From Heliocidaris tuberculata (lineage: Eukaryota > Echinodermata > Echinoidea > Camarodonta > Echinometridae), in NCBI GenBank assembly GCA_025618425.1, contig CM046836.1, positions 28,786,140 to 28,850,139 of the forward strand: DNA of 64,000 bases, read 5' to 3'. Below, piece after piece: positions 23,206 through 34,480 of the stretch (position 1 is its first letter; each line of letters starts with the position of its first letter). The translations under genes were made by a program, and so were the position numbers. The notes beneath the pieces were generated by a model that ran no database searches, had not been told where the DNA came from, and saw only the letters and a list, made by a program, of their open reading frames with translations.

Positions 23206-24414
23206 TTACCACGTAATCGGCTTCGTGCTTGTGTTTTGCAAGCGATTCGAATCACTGAGGCGATGACGATGATGATTACGTCTGGGATAATACCTCCTTT
23301 GGGATTCTTGGTTGTTGTTCGGTTGGAAATGATAATGGTTGTGCTGTGTGACGGGCGTGAGTCTGATGGCAGGCGCTCCTCTCCCCTGCCCGCTGCCTTG
23401 GGTGTTGGGTGTGTCCGCTCCGCATTTCTGCAGGGCTTTCTTCATCGCCTTGCGGAAGTTTTCCGACATGATGGAATAGATGATGGGGTTGAGACAAGAG
23501 TTAATGTATGAAAGGCACAGGGAGGCGGCTTTAAGTTTGATCGTTCCTTCATCATAGGGAAAGTCACCGTAGCTCTGCCACATGAAGATAAGATGGTGCG
23601 GAAACCAACATATGCCAAAGACAAGTACAACGACAGAAACCATGACGGTGACTTTCCTCTTAGACTTGCCCATGCTGGACTCTCTTGATCCTTTCATAAT
23701 GCGTAGAGTTCTCCAAAGCGCGCGTAGGATCATCACGTACGCGCACGTCACGAGCAAAAGCGGCAGCAGATATCCCACCAAAAATACAAATGTAAGGTAC
23801 GTTTCCCGCGCTTCGTGCGTCGGCCATACTGTCTGGCAGAGCTTAATGGTAGGAGTATACTCTTTCACTTCATTGTAAACTAGATGTGGAGCGGCACACG
23901 CACATGAGACAAGCCATATCACTATGACGATGATCTTAGCATTGGAAATTGAACGATGTTGAATCAACTTTAGAGGATAGACGACGGCCGAGAACCTGTC
24001 CAGAGACATGGCTACCAGTGTAAATATGCTTGCTAGCATCGATGCGTGGACCAGGAACTCATAGAGCTTACATATGAACAAGCCTAAGTGCCACGATTCC
24101 GTTGTAAAAATCACCACTGATATCGGCACGCAGAAGACAAGAAACAAGAAATCCGCTACACTTAGGTTGAGAATGAAGACGCTCATGGTCTTGTGTAGAC
24201 CCTTCAATCGACTACGAGTCACCACGATCACTAACGAGTTTCCTACGATCCCAATGAGACAAATAAAGCCCGCGATCACAGAGAATATATTAACATTGAA
24301 ATTATCTTGAGATGGGTAATTTGGTGTCGTATAATTGTCAAACTCGCTGAAGAACTCGCTTTCAGACATCATCATTGTATCGCTGTTTGCGCTGGAAGAA
24401 AAATTTCCCATCAT
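23206..24414 (-). CDS. Galanin/allatostatin-A-type neuropeptide GPCR
   Basis: A 402-residue class A receptor with seven hydrophobic segments at about 41-66, 77-101, 113-135, 157-178, 204-230, 255-280 and 295-316. Hallmarks: GN at 58-59 in TM1, LSVAD (D88) in TM2, Cys115-Cys193 for the extracellular disulfide, DRF at 139-141 in place of DRY, CWFP at 269-272, and NPIIY at 309-313. N-glycosylation sequons at N4 and N27; a Cys at 331 could be palmitoylated. SIFTLVAMSLDRF and LSYINSCLNPIIY closely match galanin and allatostatin-A receptors, which couple peptide binding at the cell surface to G proteins. The C-tail is His/Asn/Arg-rich. Coding region is one exon. Start chosen at the first of two adjacent ATGs. 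Ligand is not deducible. Confidence 0.92.
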   Translation of the reverse strand: MMGNFSSSANSDTMMMSESEFFSEFDNYTTPNYPSQDNFNVNIFSVIAGFICLIGIVGNSLVIVVTRSRLKGLHKTMSVFILNLSVADFLFLVFCVPISVVIFTTESWHLGLFICKLYEFLVHASMLASIFTLVAMSLDRFSAVVYPLKLIQHRSISNAKIIVIVIWLVSCACAAPHLVYNEVKEYTPTIKLCQTVWPTHEARETYLTFVFLVGYLLPLLLVTCAYVMILRALWRTLRIMKGSRESSMGKSKRKVTVMVSVVVLVFGICWFPHHLIFMWQSYGDFPYDEGTIKLKAASLCLSYINSCLNPIIYSIMSENFRKAMKKALQKCGADTPNTQGSGQGRGAPAIRLTPVTQHNHYHFQPNNNQESQRRYYPRRNHHRHRLSDSNRLQNTSTKPITW

Positions 24415-24681
24415 ATTCCCCTAAAGAACTCTCGTCAAAATGACTCGACGTCTAAAGATGGATAGCCGTTTATAGACAAGTTGCTCCAACCATGATTGAG
24501 ATCTCCTTTATGCCTTCGGGGTGTAATTACATCAAGCGAAGTTCGTTACATTAACTTTCCTTTTGAATGAACGTGATGTTGAATCATGCACTCATGGTCG
24601 AAGATCACAATGGACGATGTCGATCTTAGACATTGCTTGATGATCACACCTGCTCCCTGGATCTCTCTTCACAGTTACATC
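24415..24681 (-). other. 5' untranslated region of the GPCR with splice acceptor
   Basis: On the minus strand a long pyrimidine tract (tattttttttgtag, 24682 onward) ends in AG immediately before gatgtaactgtgaagag. The following 267 nt lead without a splice site into the GPCR start. It is read as the 5' end of the coding exon, implying an upstream leader exon. Confidence 0.5.
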
Positions 24682-25185
24682 CTACAAAAAAATAAAAAAA
24701 TAAAATAAAATAAAGATTATGATCACGATCGGAAGGAGAGGACATTTCGCAACACAAAGACCTCTACTGAAATGAATGTGAGACAAAATCCTTGCAGACG
24801 CATCTGTGCTTATAGAGAAGGTCATGTTGTTTTAATGAGAACTGTATATGTAACACGGAGTCTCATGTTTCACAACAATACGCTCTCATGATGGCTGTAT
24901 TACGTTGGTGTTACATGCAACAAAAAAACAACAAAACAAAAAAAAAAAAAAGACACCTTTTCACGAAATGTTAGGGTGTGTTGTAGTCAGTATAACTTCA
25001 GCGCAATCCAAGAGCGATCTAAGGTAGATGTTGAAGTAGTGAATTGTTTACTTTGAGATCTAATGGCAGTTGGGGCACTAGTCCGTGTGGAATCATAGCA
25101 CTTTATATGTGAATCATAGTGCTATCATCATATCATGCAACGTGTGTTGTTTCAAGGATTAGGAAGATTGTTCTTGCTTCCTTAC

Positions 25186-25291
25186 CAACTGCAGTAGTAG
25201 TAGGTGCAGTCAATAATGAAGGGCAATCGACATCATAATGCTTTCAAATGGTTTGCATCCATCCTTGAGAGGAGCCGATTCCAGAATTATC
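25186..25291 (-). other. Possible non-coding leader exon of the GPCR
   Basis: A 106-nt minus-strand segment lies between an acceptor (tttatttcccccag) and a donor (gcagttg then GTAAGG). It sits 504 nt upstream of the coding-exon acceptor. It has no long ORF. Inference from splice signals only. Confidence 0.4.
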
Positions 25292-25402
25292 CTGGGGGAA
25301 ATAAATGAAAAGAAAGACATGCAGGCAAGTGGTTAAAATCGATTCTGTTTTAACAAACAAAAGCAAGCAAACAAGAAGCATTGCCTAAAGTGTTAAAGAG
25401 CA

Positions 25403-25588
25403 CGATCGCAAAGACTTTCAAAATATCAACTAAAACAATTTCGGTTGCCTAGTGCACACTTCTTGAAATGTGCGAGCATGACAATGACCTATCACATTAC
25501 AATTCCAACATGATTTCTATAGGAAATACCATGGGATAATGAAATTGCCCTTGGTATTTAAAGGTATTCTTGACTTTTGCAATGACGG
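25403..25588. mobile_element. Diverged copy of the AACACGATAAAAAC palindromic MITE
   Basis: The central part (aaatgtgcgagcatgacaatg, caacatgatttctatagg, gaaattgccctt) aligns with the interior of the element at 35343-35529, but the tips have decayed. Confidence 0.45.
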
Positions 25589-26726
25589 AAATGAATTTTT
25601 AAGTAAACAAAGGATACTCTCATTTAATGTTTTAGACTACTCATAAATTAAATCTGCCAAATGCTTTTGTAGAAAGTTTATATAAACTGAGTAGTGAGCA
25701 AATGAATATAAGGAAATCGAAGTAGTTGTCCTGGCTCATAACACATGGTCTCTACCAGGATCTAGGATTTTGTAAAAAGGGGGAGGGCAGAATTCTACAA
25801 AAAAGGGTCATCACATTCTACGGTACCAATTCTATATGAAGAAAAAACGATGAGAAACAAACAAAAACAAAAAAGGTTGGGAGGATTTCCAGGGTTTTCA
25901 CTTGGGTTTCAAAAGTGTGGGCACGGGCAGATTGTATCGCCCTAAATCCTCCAGTGGTATATGTTTACTGATGAGACTAATCTTGCCTTTTAAATTCGCG
26001 TGATTTTTAGTAATGTTTCGTTAGTTTGTTTATATTTTTCAGGTAAAACCAACCTAATCTATACTGTTTGATAAACAACTCAAAATCAATTTATGTCATT
26101 TCATGCAATTTAAATACCTGAACTCAAAATAAGATAAGATTTGCACTTTGTAAAAACTTTAATAAGGACAATATTATCATCTTTATTTAGAGTAAGATCT
26201 ATGATATTTAATGAATCTCTTTCAAATGAAGATTTTGAATTACCATGTTAGTTTTTTTTTCTTCACATTTTGATGAATCAATACCTTCAAGGCCTTTAGA
26301 AATGCTCGTAATGATAATCACACTTTCATCCTTCGGAAGCTCTGTAAGCATTTGGAAAGTGGAAGAGAGCATTCTTTTCTATCCAATTTATAAAGAAAAC
26401 CCAATTCATGAAAATAAGACAGTACTTCGAAGAAAAATTTTCTTCGCTTAAAGTTCCTTGATCCCGGGATAGCTTCAAAGAGCTGCTGAAAGGGAATATC
26501 ACTACAAGGTTCAAGGTTCGCCTCATTGAAAGACACTTTCTTCTTTGTACACATCGCTCCCATCACGACAGTATCACAGTTGCGGTATCTTATTGGCAGC
26601 CAATAAGATATCAATAAACAACAAATAAGATGTTTATAATGTTCATGTTATCAGTTTCATCGAAAACATTGTTGCATAATCCTTTAAGATATTGGATTAA
26701 AATCACTAAATCATGAAATTATAGCA
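25589..26726. other. Gene-free stretch
   Basis: A relic with tips like ccaggatctaggattt and taaatcctccagtgg (about 25757-25960) may be a decayed hAT-like element. A 98-codon minus-strand ORF near 26318-26614 has no recognisable domain. Confidence 0.3.
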
Positions 26727-26730
26727 TTAA

Positions 26731-27227
26731 AGGGGAAGTTCACCCCGAAGATTACTTGAGTTTAAAAAATGCAGAAAAAATAAAGAAAAATATTGGCGAA
26801 AGTTTGGACAAAATCCGTTAAAGAATAACGGAGTTATGGACTTTTGAAGTTTTGATTTTGTGACGTCACATGCGAGCAGCTCCTCCATTATGTAATGTGA
26901 TAAATATTCCATAAAATACAGTTTTCTCAGAAAATTTAGAATATTTTCGTCTGTGCATTTGATATATTGTCAGAAATGTTATTCAATACTAGATTCTGAA
27001 AAGAAACAATATTAATTTATCGTGGAACGTTAAAAAAATGCGAATATATGGAATATTTATTACATGACCAATGGGCAGCTGCTCGCATGTGACGTCACGA
27101 ATTCAAAACTTTAAATACTCATAACTCTTTTATTATTTGACCGATTTTCATCAAACCTTCGCCAATATTTTTCTTTATTTTTTCTGCATTTTTTAAACTC
27201 AAGTAATCTTCAGGGTGAACTTTCCCT
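26731..27227. mobile_element. Long palindromic TTAA-flanked element
   Basis: Ends aggggaagttcaccccgaag and (reverse complement) agggaaagttcaccctgaag begin an inverted repeat of about 75 bp extending through ttgagtttaaaaaatgcag. TTAA lies on both sides (26727-26730, 27228-27231). The inner arms again mirror (tgacgtcacatgcgagcagc). No ORF. TTAA flanks suggest piggyBac- or Kolobok-type mobilisation. Confidence 0.7.
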
Positions 27228-27900
27228 TTAAGAGAATCTAAGCTATACATTATTCCCCAAGCAATTTGTTAGGCTTATCACTGAAGCACTGCGGCTACTT
27301 TTCTTCGTTCATCATTGAAAGAATTCACTACCTAATTATAGTATAATGATCTTTATGATAACATACTATTTTTCTTGTCTTTTCAATTAATATGTCGCAT
27401 ATCCAAACATAATGAACTAATTCGTAGTCATGGCCATAGTGCGTTTCCTCCCAAAAAGGTACGGTTTCAGGTCGAGTCGTATCATATTATCTTTGACATG
27501 CCGATAATCTTTTTATATAGGATATTTTATGATTCCTCCACACTCTGAATGATAAGTGGACAACTTCTTTCATTGACTTGATAATGTATTTCCGAACATG
27601 CATACAGAAGCGAGAAATCACAAGAAAGGTCAAACGTAGCAGTTTAAAGTATAGCCTTTGCAAGCCTGTTTTAGATTAAAATACTGAACCATTTGACAAC
27701 TTGAGCACGATCTTGGTGAAGGTGATTTTAAATTAACGAACTTGTGAAAACAAAACTCATCTAACAACTTCTACAGGTCAATTTGGTGTCTGATTCAAAG
27801 TGCTACATGAATTGCCTCAGTAAAAATCTTTGCACTAATATTACAAGATACCTGGCAATAGGAAGGAGCTTTTGCTCTTAATCACTCACAATAACCTTCC
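27228..27900. other. Gene-free stretch
   Basis: Nothing supported. Confidence 0.5.
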
Positions 27901-28315
27901 CTTTCTCTCTCTCTCTCTCTCTCCTTCTCTCTCTCTCTCCCATCTCTCTCTCTCTCTCTCTCTCCTCCATCACTTTCAATCCCTCTTTTTTCTCTCTCTA
28001 TCTTTCCCTCTCTACCCTCTTTCTCTTTCTCCATTTCTCTTTCTTGCTGCATCTCGACTTCTCTTATACCCTCCCTTCCTAGCCTTCATGTAGATGAGCA
28101 CCTACAATAAAGGGAGTACAAGGAAGGAGAACACGTGGAAAAGTGTTGCTACTATCACTGGAGAAGACACAAATAAAACCGAAAAAATGAAAGTGAAATC
28201 ATTCAAAAAGACTTGTATATGTCGTCTGGATGGTAATCGTTTTATGAAAACAGGTTTTTTTGTATTTCTTTTGCTAACTTTCATGGCTTGTGTTTAATCG
28301 AAGATGAAGCAGTAA

Positions 28316-28360
<45 letters not shown>
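27901..28360 (+). repeat. CT-rich microsatellite pair
   Basis: (CT)n at 27904-27965 and 28318-28360 with a C/T-rich segment between. ORFs rich in Ser/Leu/Pro are artefacts of this composition. Confidence 0.9.
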
Positions 28361-28361
<1 letters not shown>

Positions 28362-28379
28362 GTTCGGGTACAACTGTCT

Positions 28380-28730
28380 CCTTCAATTCTGAACATTATT
28401 GCAGTCTTTTTAATGGTACCACTTCCAGTTGTGTATTACAGGCACACTAAACACCAGGTTGACACCCTACTCTTTGCAAGAAGTGTAGCCTATTAACGTG
28501 CATAGGGTGTGACTCTCCTACACACGGGGCCTACATTTAACGTTCTGTCCGAGGAACGGAGTGTTTTCCCGTGAACCCGAGCCTGCATCAGGAACAGAAG
28601 GGAGGGTATGTTTACACACAACGCAGCGACAATCTCTTTGTCAGCTCAGAGCGGAACTCGAACCCACGAGTATGACTTTCGTCATTCAAAGCCTGACGAC
28701 GATCCGACTGCGCCACACCGCCTCCTTATA
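28380..28730 (-). mobile_element. tRNA-derived SINE with long body (minus strand)
   Basis: The minus-strand head shows A-box-like tgtggcgcagtcgga (about 28703-28718) and B-box gggttcgagttcc (28653-28665), 75 nt in all, followed by a body of about 270 nt that ends near 28380. It is not a foldable tRNA. Different in sequence from the other SINEs here. Confidence 0.55.
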
Positions 28731-29318
28731 GATCATTCAAGGTTTACAAGAAGATCAGTGCTGCGTTTTTAAACTCTTTTAAATTTGAAATGTTATGAAC
28801 ATGATAAAGCACCTGCCAAATACGTCTTCTCACTCAGGATCTTTAAAAAAAAATGATTCGCGATAGTTTTGTCATTCATTGATAGAAAAGTGAAATCTGA
28901 GTAAATTCTCCTTGAGAAAAACCAAGTCAATTTGTTTGATATTATTATACCAACCCTCAACATCGAAAAACGTCAGGAAAAGAAACAAATCGGTGACATA
29001 ATTAGATTAGAGAATATTGTTTCTGTCATCCTTTAACTAATATGCAAAATTATGTAGGGAAAATGTGCGATTATCTTGGCCGTAACTGCCAATTTATAAG
29101 TGTGGATTGTGCAATGATCACCACAATCGCGTTTGTTTGCATCCACGGTTACATAAAATGAGCTGTCGACTAAAGAACGTCTGTTTGCAAAGCGCTTGTC
29201 CAATTTAGAAACGCCGCATTCGACTCTTGTGTGTAGAAGAAAATTAGGTGTATCGGTGTCTTCCCTTGGGACATTACGTGACCCTTTTCCCCTCTCTCTT
29301 GCTTTCCCTTTTCCCTCC

Positions 29319-29562
29319 ATCTCTCTCTCTCTCTCTCTCTCTCTTCATCCCTCCTCGTCTATACCATAATAAGTAAACCCCGGTATCTCCTTCTCTCTCT
29401 CTCTCTTTCTCTTCATCCCTCCTCGTCTATACCATAATAAGTAAACCCCGGTATCTCCTTCTCTCTCTCTCTCTTTCTCTTGATCTCTCCTCGTCTATAC
29501 CATAATAAGTAAACCCCGGTATCTCCTTCTCTCTCTCTTTCTCTTCATCCCTCCATGTATAC

Positions 29563-29611
<49 letters not shown>

Positions 29612-29660
29612 CCTCTCTCCCTCTTTCTCTCTTCTCTCTCTCTCTCTCTCTCATCCTCGA
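29319..29660 (+). repeat. 68-bp tandem repeat embedded in CT microsatellite
   Basis: The unit ctcgtctataccataataag plus taaaccccggtatctcc and a (CT)n spacer starts at 29354, 29422 and 29490, an exact 68-bp period, then fades into pure CT (29570-29655). Confidence 0.85.
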
Positions 29661-30133
29661 TATCCCCGTGATTTTGCTGATGAGTAAATCGAGACGACTC
29701 GATGGAACGAGCCCCAGTTTCATCAGCGATCTTGAGTTGAAACCCGGAGAGCTACAAAAGCGAAACTATCAGATGAAGTATTTTGTTATTTCCCCATGCA
29801 CTTGAGTCAGACCGATTAATGGAGCAGCTTTAGAGGTACCAGACAAGTTGAGGGTATTATTAGAGGGGATTAGGAAATAATGTCGAGAAGGCTCGTTTAG
29901 TATATTACTAAACAATAACATATTCTAATGATAGAATCTGGATTTGATGTATACATGCATATGTATTAAGAGAAACTCCATGGAGAAAGTTTGAGGCCAA
30001 TCCGATAACTGGTTTACTTGTACTGTAGGAGAAATAATAATTCTAGTCTCTAAATATACAAGAGTGGATGAAGTATTTTGTTGTTTCCCATTCACTTCAG
30101 TCAGGCCGATTAATGGAACAGCTTAAGAGGTAC

Positions 30134-30275
30134 CAGGGGAGCGTTTCATCAAATGTTTTGTCATTGATTTTCACCGACAACTGTTATAAGTTACTGAAAT
30201 CCTTGCATCTGATTGGCTGAGAGCAAATTTGTCGGTAAAAATCACTGACAAAACGCTTGATGAAACGCTCCCCAG
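30134..30275. mobile_element. Palindromic MITE, GGGGAGCGTTTCA family, copy 2
   Basis: Tips caggggagcgtttcatcaa and ttgatgaaacgctccccag are exact reverse complements. The interior matches copy 1 at 2576 (gattggctgagagcaaattt, in the opposite orientation). Confidence 0.8.
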
Positions 30276-30348
30276 GCCTGTTGGGAGCTTCATAGGAGGG
30301 GATGGGGATATAATGTCGAGAAGGCTTGTTGTGAAGTATATTACCAAA

Positions 30349-30351
30349 ATT

Positions 30352-30387
<36 letters not shown>

Positions 30388-30789
30388 CATGGCGCTGGTA
30401 GCATGGTAGTCACACCACTGCAAACCTCTGCAATTTTGCTACTGGCGACCGCTCACGGATTGTTATTTGTGCTGTTATTGATATATATGTATATCATATG
30501 GACTTTTTGTGATTGTATATCATTTATTCTGATGCTCGCTCCCTCTCTCTCTCTCTCTCTCTCTCTACCTCGTTGCTCCTCGTTACCACATGTTATGTAT
30601 TGCATTATATTATGGTATATTGGGCATACTCGTGATATAGGCCCCACCATACCCTAACCCTAATCCTAAACCCTACTCTAATCCGTAACCCTAATCCTAA
30701 ACCCTAACCCTAAAACCTAAACCTAATCCTAATCCTAAACCTTAATTCTAACCTTAATGATAAACAAAAATAACTACAACATAAAATAG

Positions 30790-30820
<31 letters not shown>

Positions 30821-31008
30821 TGTGCCTATTTCACGATATTGCCGTATATTATTATATTGTATTGTATTATTGTATGTTGTCGTAATTGTATTCTACCATT
30901 GTATTTTGTTATGTTGATATCATAACCTGCCGGCTAACCCAATGGGTTGCCGGGCCTGGTTTTATATGTATAAGCATGCATGATCTTTAATAAAGACATG
31001 ATATACCA

Positions 31009-31059
<51 letters not shown>

Positions 31060-31086
31060 CAAATTAAAAAAAAGTATATTACCAAA
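30349..31086 (+). mobile_element. Insertion with 15-bp target duplication
   Basis: aagtatattaccaaa borders both ends (30334-30348, 31072-31086). Such long duplications are typical of non-LTR/SINE retroposition. Near the 3' end a hairpin (gccggctaaccca / gggttgccgggc, 30930-30955) precedes ctttaataaagacatgatat, then a TA microsatellite. TA runs sit at both edges (30357-30385, 31013-31052). It also holds the telomere-like tract at 30653-30758 and a T run (30791-30816). No RT ORF. Confidence 0.5.
30653..30758 (+). repeat. Degenerate telomere-like CCCTAA tract
   Basis: Variants of ccctaaccctaatcctaaa repeated for about 105 bp. Too degenerate and internal to be a chromosome end. Confidence 0.75.
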
Positions 31087-31324
31087 CAATAACATTTTCT
31101 TTTAGAAGTGTCTGGATTTTAATACATGTATATTAATTATGAAGAGAAACTAGAAAAAGTTTTAGGCAAATTCGATAATCGGTTACTTGTACTGAAGGAG
31201 AAATAATTATACTCTTTAAATGCACATGAGTGGACGAAGTATTTTGTTGTTTCTCCTACACTTCAGACAGACCAATTCATGGAGCGGCTTATGATGGTGC
31301 CAGGGGATGTTGAAGGGGAGGAGG

Positions 31325-31503
31325 GGGGCACTCGTTTTCCTTAAGATTCGTTTTTCTGTAGGTTCGTATTTCCGAAGGTTCATAATTCCGAAACACAATT
31401 TCCCAATACCAAGGGGTTCATAATTCCGAAGATTTTGTTGCATTACTCCGAAGGCTCGCAATTCTGAAAATGAAATAGGGTTCGTATTTCTGAAATTTCT
31501 GAA
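31325..31503. repeat. GGTTCRTAATTCCGAA short-unit repeat, copy 3
   Basis: Begins ggggggcactcgttttcc, followed by about nine units such as ggttcataattccgaa. Inserted in the third copy of the 295-bp array. Confidence 0.65.
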
Positions 31504-31764
31504 TAAAATATTATAAAACAATTACATTTCCAAATGAAAGTGTTGGGATTTTAATGTCAAGCCCAGCATTCTTTGAAAAATATTATAGTAACTAACAAAA
31601 TGAACAAACAAAAATTATGTCATTCTACAATAAATATCTTATTCATTTTTTTTTCCACAACGGCCCTCTCAGCCTTCACTATGTACATAACCAATATTTT
31701 TAAAGATTGGAATAACAGAAATAAAGTATATAATGTATTGTAGAAGTTAGAAACAAAGAAATCA

Positions 31765-32037
<273 letters not shown>

Positions 32038-32339
32038 AAATGCAGATTTAAAAACAAACTAATTATAATTAAAATGATGAAAAAAGGTTTTTAATTTCTT
32101 TTTAAAATATACACAACTTAACCAAAACAAAAACAATCACAAATAGAAACGAGTTAACATTTAACTTAAAGGTCACATCAAAAATGAGTGATTTGGAAAC
32201 GCTTTAGAAAATAACAACGTATTCCGGGGTTTATCATATATCTAACCGTTTTGTTGATGACATTTAGATCAACTATTAATTTGGGTTATTCAATGAAAAT
32301 TTAATAGAATGAAACGACCTTCTATTTTTTGATTCCCTC

Positions 32340-32710
32340 TAAGGTTGATCTATCCTGTAATCATCCCATGTATTCGTATTTTTGTACGACTAGCATTGTT
32401 AAATAATCTTATCGTATTATTAAGTGAGCCATTAATCCGCAATCTTGTGTCAAAAGAATGAATCCGTCTGGTGAACAAATATTTTAAGTAATCGGATGCG
32501 AGATCGTTAATTCATTTATAAACTTGGATCATTCCATGTTGATTTCATCGAATGGGCCGTTCTTGCCAATTTAAGACCGTAAACATGTCCTCTATGAGTT
32601 CGCGGATGTGCACCCAGAATCATTCTAGCCATTTTATTTTGCAGTTTTAACAGTTTATCAAGTATTTTTTTGATGACGTATTTGACCATGCAACATCATA
32701 TTTAATTTTT
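32340..32710 (-). pseudogene. Non-LTR reverse transcriptase C-terminal fossil A
   Basis: On the minus strand, DVAWSNTSSKKILDKLLKLQ followed by NKMARMILGAHPRT matches the post-catalytic region of CR1/Jockey-type ORF2, which typically reads VVWGN...L.KLQN+..R.I. Further on, in a shifted frame, INDLASDYLKYLFTRRIHS and FDTRLRINGSLNN continue the same region. In-frame stops and a frameshift show decay. The upstream RT catalytic part is absent (5' truncation). Confidence 0.65.
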
Positions 32711-33699
32711 TTTTAAGAGATGTGAAATAAATAATTCGAATGGAATATATATGTTGAGGGAAATCGGAAAGTTTAAGGCTAGAGGATGGGATGGGGTATG
32801 AAAAGAGGGACCGAGTATGATGCATGCTGTTGAGAAAACGCGTTAAAGCTCGTACACAGTTTTGGTAGAAGAAAGGAAATTGGAAAGAAACGTGTTAAAT
32901 ATAGTCTCATGTTGTTTTCCATTTATCATGATGTTTGTACGAGATCATTTGGCATTCCATCAATAATTTCCGGTGAAATTTACCGTAAATATATGTAAAG
33001 AACGCTAGATCACGGCAATATACTGCCCTAAGCTGGGGCCTTTCCACCCCGACTGCTCCCCGCACAACAATTTCGAGGCTTCGCACGGAGATGTGTGTCA
33101 ATTTGTTTTGAACGCGTGTATGTGGTGTAGAGTGCGCGCCGAAGTTGGGAGTTTATATCCCTGACCCGGCACCTAAATTATTGTTTGCCTATCATTAATT
33201 TTGTTTAAAAGACCACTTTGTGACGAAAAATCGTCACAGCATCTTTGTATTGCTAGTATCTTGCTATTTATCAACAAAAATCCAAGAAATCTGACGAAAA
33301 GTTTCTGAGGGCTTACCAAAACTAAACATTACTTTAAGTATTATTATCAAACTGAGAGTATTTGGATAAGTCAAGAAAAATTGAAAAGTTTAAATAAAAT
33401 TGACCATCAGTTACATATTGAAAGATATTGGAATACTTTAATAGGGACATTCCCCTCAATCTATCAATCAATATTGATTACGCTTCAGCTGTCCCAAACC
33501 AAGTGGTAAATGCAGATTCCGGATACGTGAGATTTGGATGACAGATTGTTTCCCCGAAACTTCTCTGCGAAACCTGATTTAGCAGATAAGTCGGGAACAT
33601 TCGTTCGGAATCATTGCATGCATTGGTATTAGATGCTTATTTAATCTTCAACATTCGATGCGTATTCGTTTTCATTTTATTTTAATTCACCACGGCAAC
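32711..33699. other. Gene-free stretch
   Basis: Nothing supported apart from AT-rich unique-looking sequence. Confidence 0.5.
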
Positions 33700-34480
33700 A
33701 CTTGCTTCAGCCAATGGCTGTTCTTCTGCAAGTCCGTGCATACATAAAAAGACATACAAAGTATAACACATGAGGAATATCACATAGAAAATAACAAAGG
33801 AAATACATGTAAATCCTCATATACATAAATAAACATTAAGAGCAAAATCAAAGCAGCATAAAATAACATAAGATAACACAAGATTACATGAGTAAAACAA
33901 ACCGAGAATTAAAAACTAAAAAACTTAGAGAGAGAGAAAAAAAATAGGAATACTAATTAAGGCAAGATGCAATAATATTATAATATTGTTGTATGAGATT
34001 GCACAGGATTACACAGGGTGTGTCTTATTGAGAGGTATAAAAGGCAGGAAAGATAGAGAAAAGAAATGAAGAAAGAAAGAAAGAGGTAAGAAAGAGAGAG
34101 TGAGAGAGGGAGATAGAGAGAGAGAAAGAAAGAGAAAGAGAGAGAGAGGTTATCGCTCCTGCCTCAATGTACATTGCAGTTTGAAAGTGTAAAAGCTTAA
34201 AGCTTTTACATCATTTGGTAATTCGTTCCATTGTTTCTATCCTCTGTATTGTAGACTTCTCTTTTTAAAGTTGGTTTTAACCGTTGGCAATTCCATTTTA
34301 AAATATGAATGTCTGAAGTTATAGTTAGTATGACTGAATATGAATTAACTACAAGTACTCTCTGGCAACAGACCATGTGCAACTTTGTACATTACTGTTA
34401 TGTTATCAACAAAATACAGAGAAAGAATGACATTCAGAGATATTACTGAAACTCGAAAGGATATATTCTTGAGAGAACTT
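33700..34480 (-). pseudogene. Non-LTR reverse transcriptase C-terminal fossil B
   Basis: Minus-strand pieces ITVMYKVAHGLLPEST, ELPTVKTNFKKRSLQYRG and KQWNELPNDVKALS reproduce the C-terminal signature of CR1-like ORF2 (LYK..HGL.P... RTN.GKRS..YRG...WN.LP). Stops interrupt the frame. An AG-rich tract (34065-34150) and A-rich 3' region follow on that strand, ending in gaattaaaataaaatg. Confidence 0.65.

Larger units (their letters stand above)
29772..31570. repeat. 295-bp tandem array broken by insertions
   Basis: gaagtattttgtt, followed by cagnccgattaatggagcag and gaggtaccag, recurs at 29772, 30067 and 31233. Between copies, tatattaccaaacaataaca and cttgtactgtaggagaaata also recur in order. 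The second copy is split by a palindromic MITE (30134-30275) and a 738-bp insertion; the third by a TTCCGAA block (31325-31503). Confidence 0.65.

Noticed and set aside
26318..26614. 98-codon minus-strand ORF near the GPCR leader region
   Set aside because: Somewhat protein-like but no domain, no splice context and an AT-rich background; not supported as a gene.
27872..28093. Ser/Leu-rich ORF
   Set aside because: Translation of CT repeats.
30653..30758. Chromosome end
   Set aside because: The tract is short, degenerate and internal, with sequence continuing on both sides.
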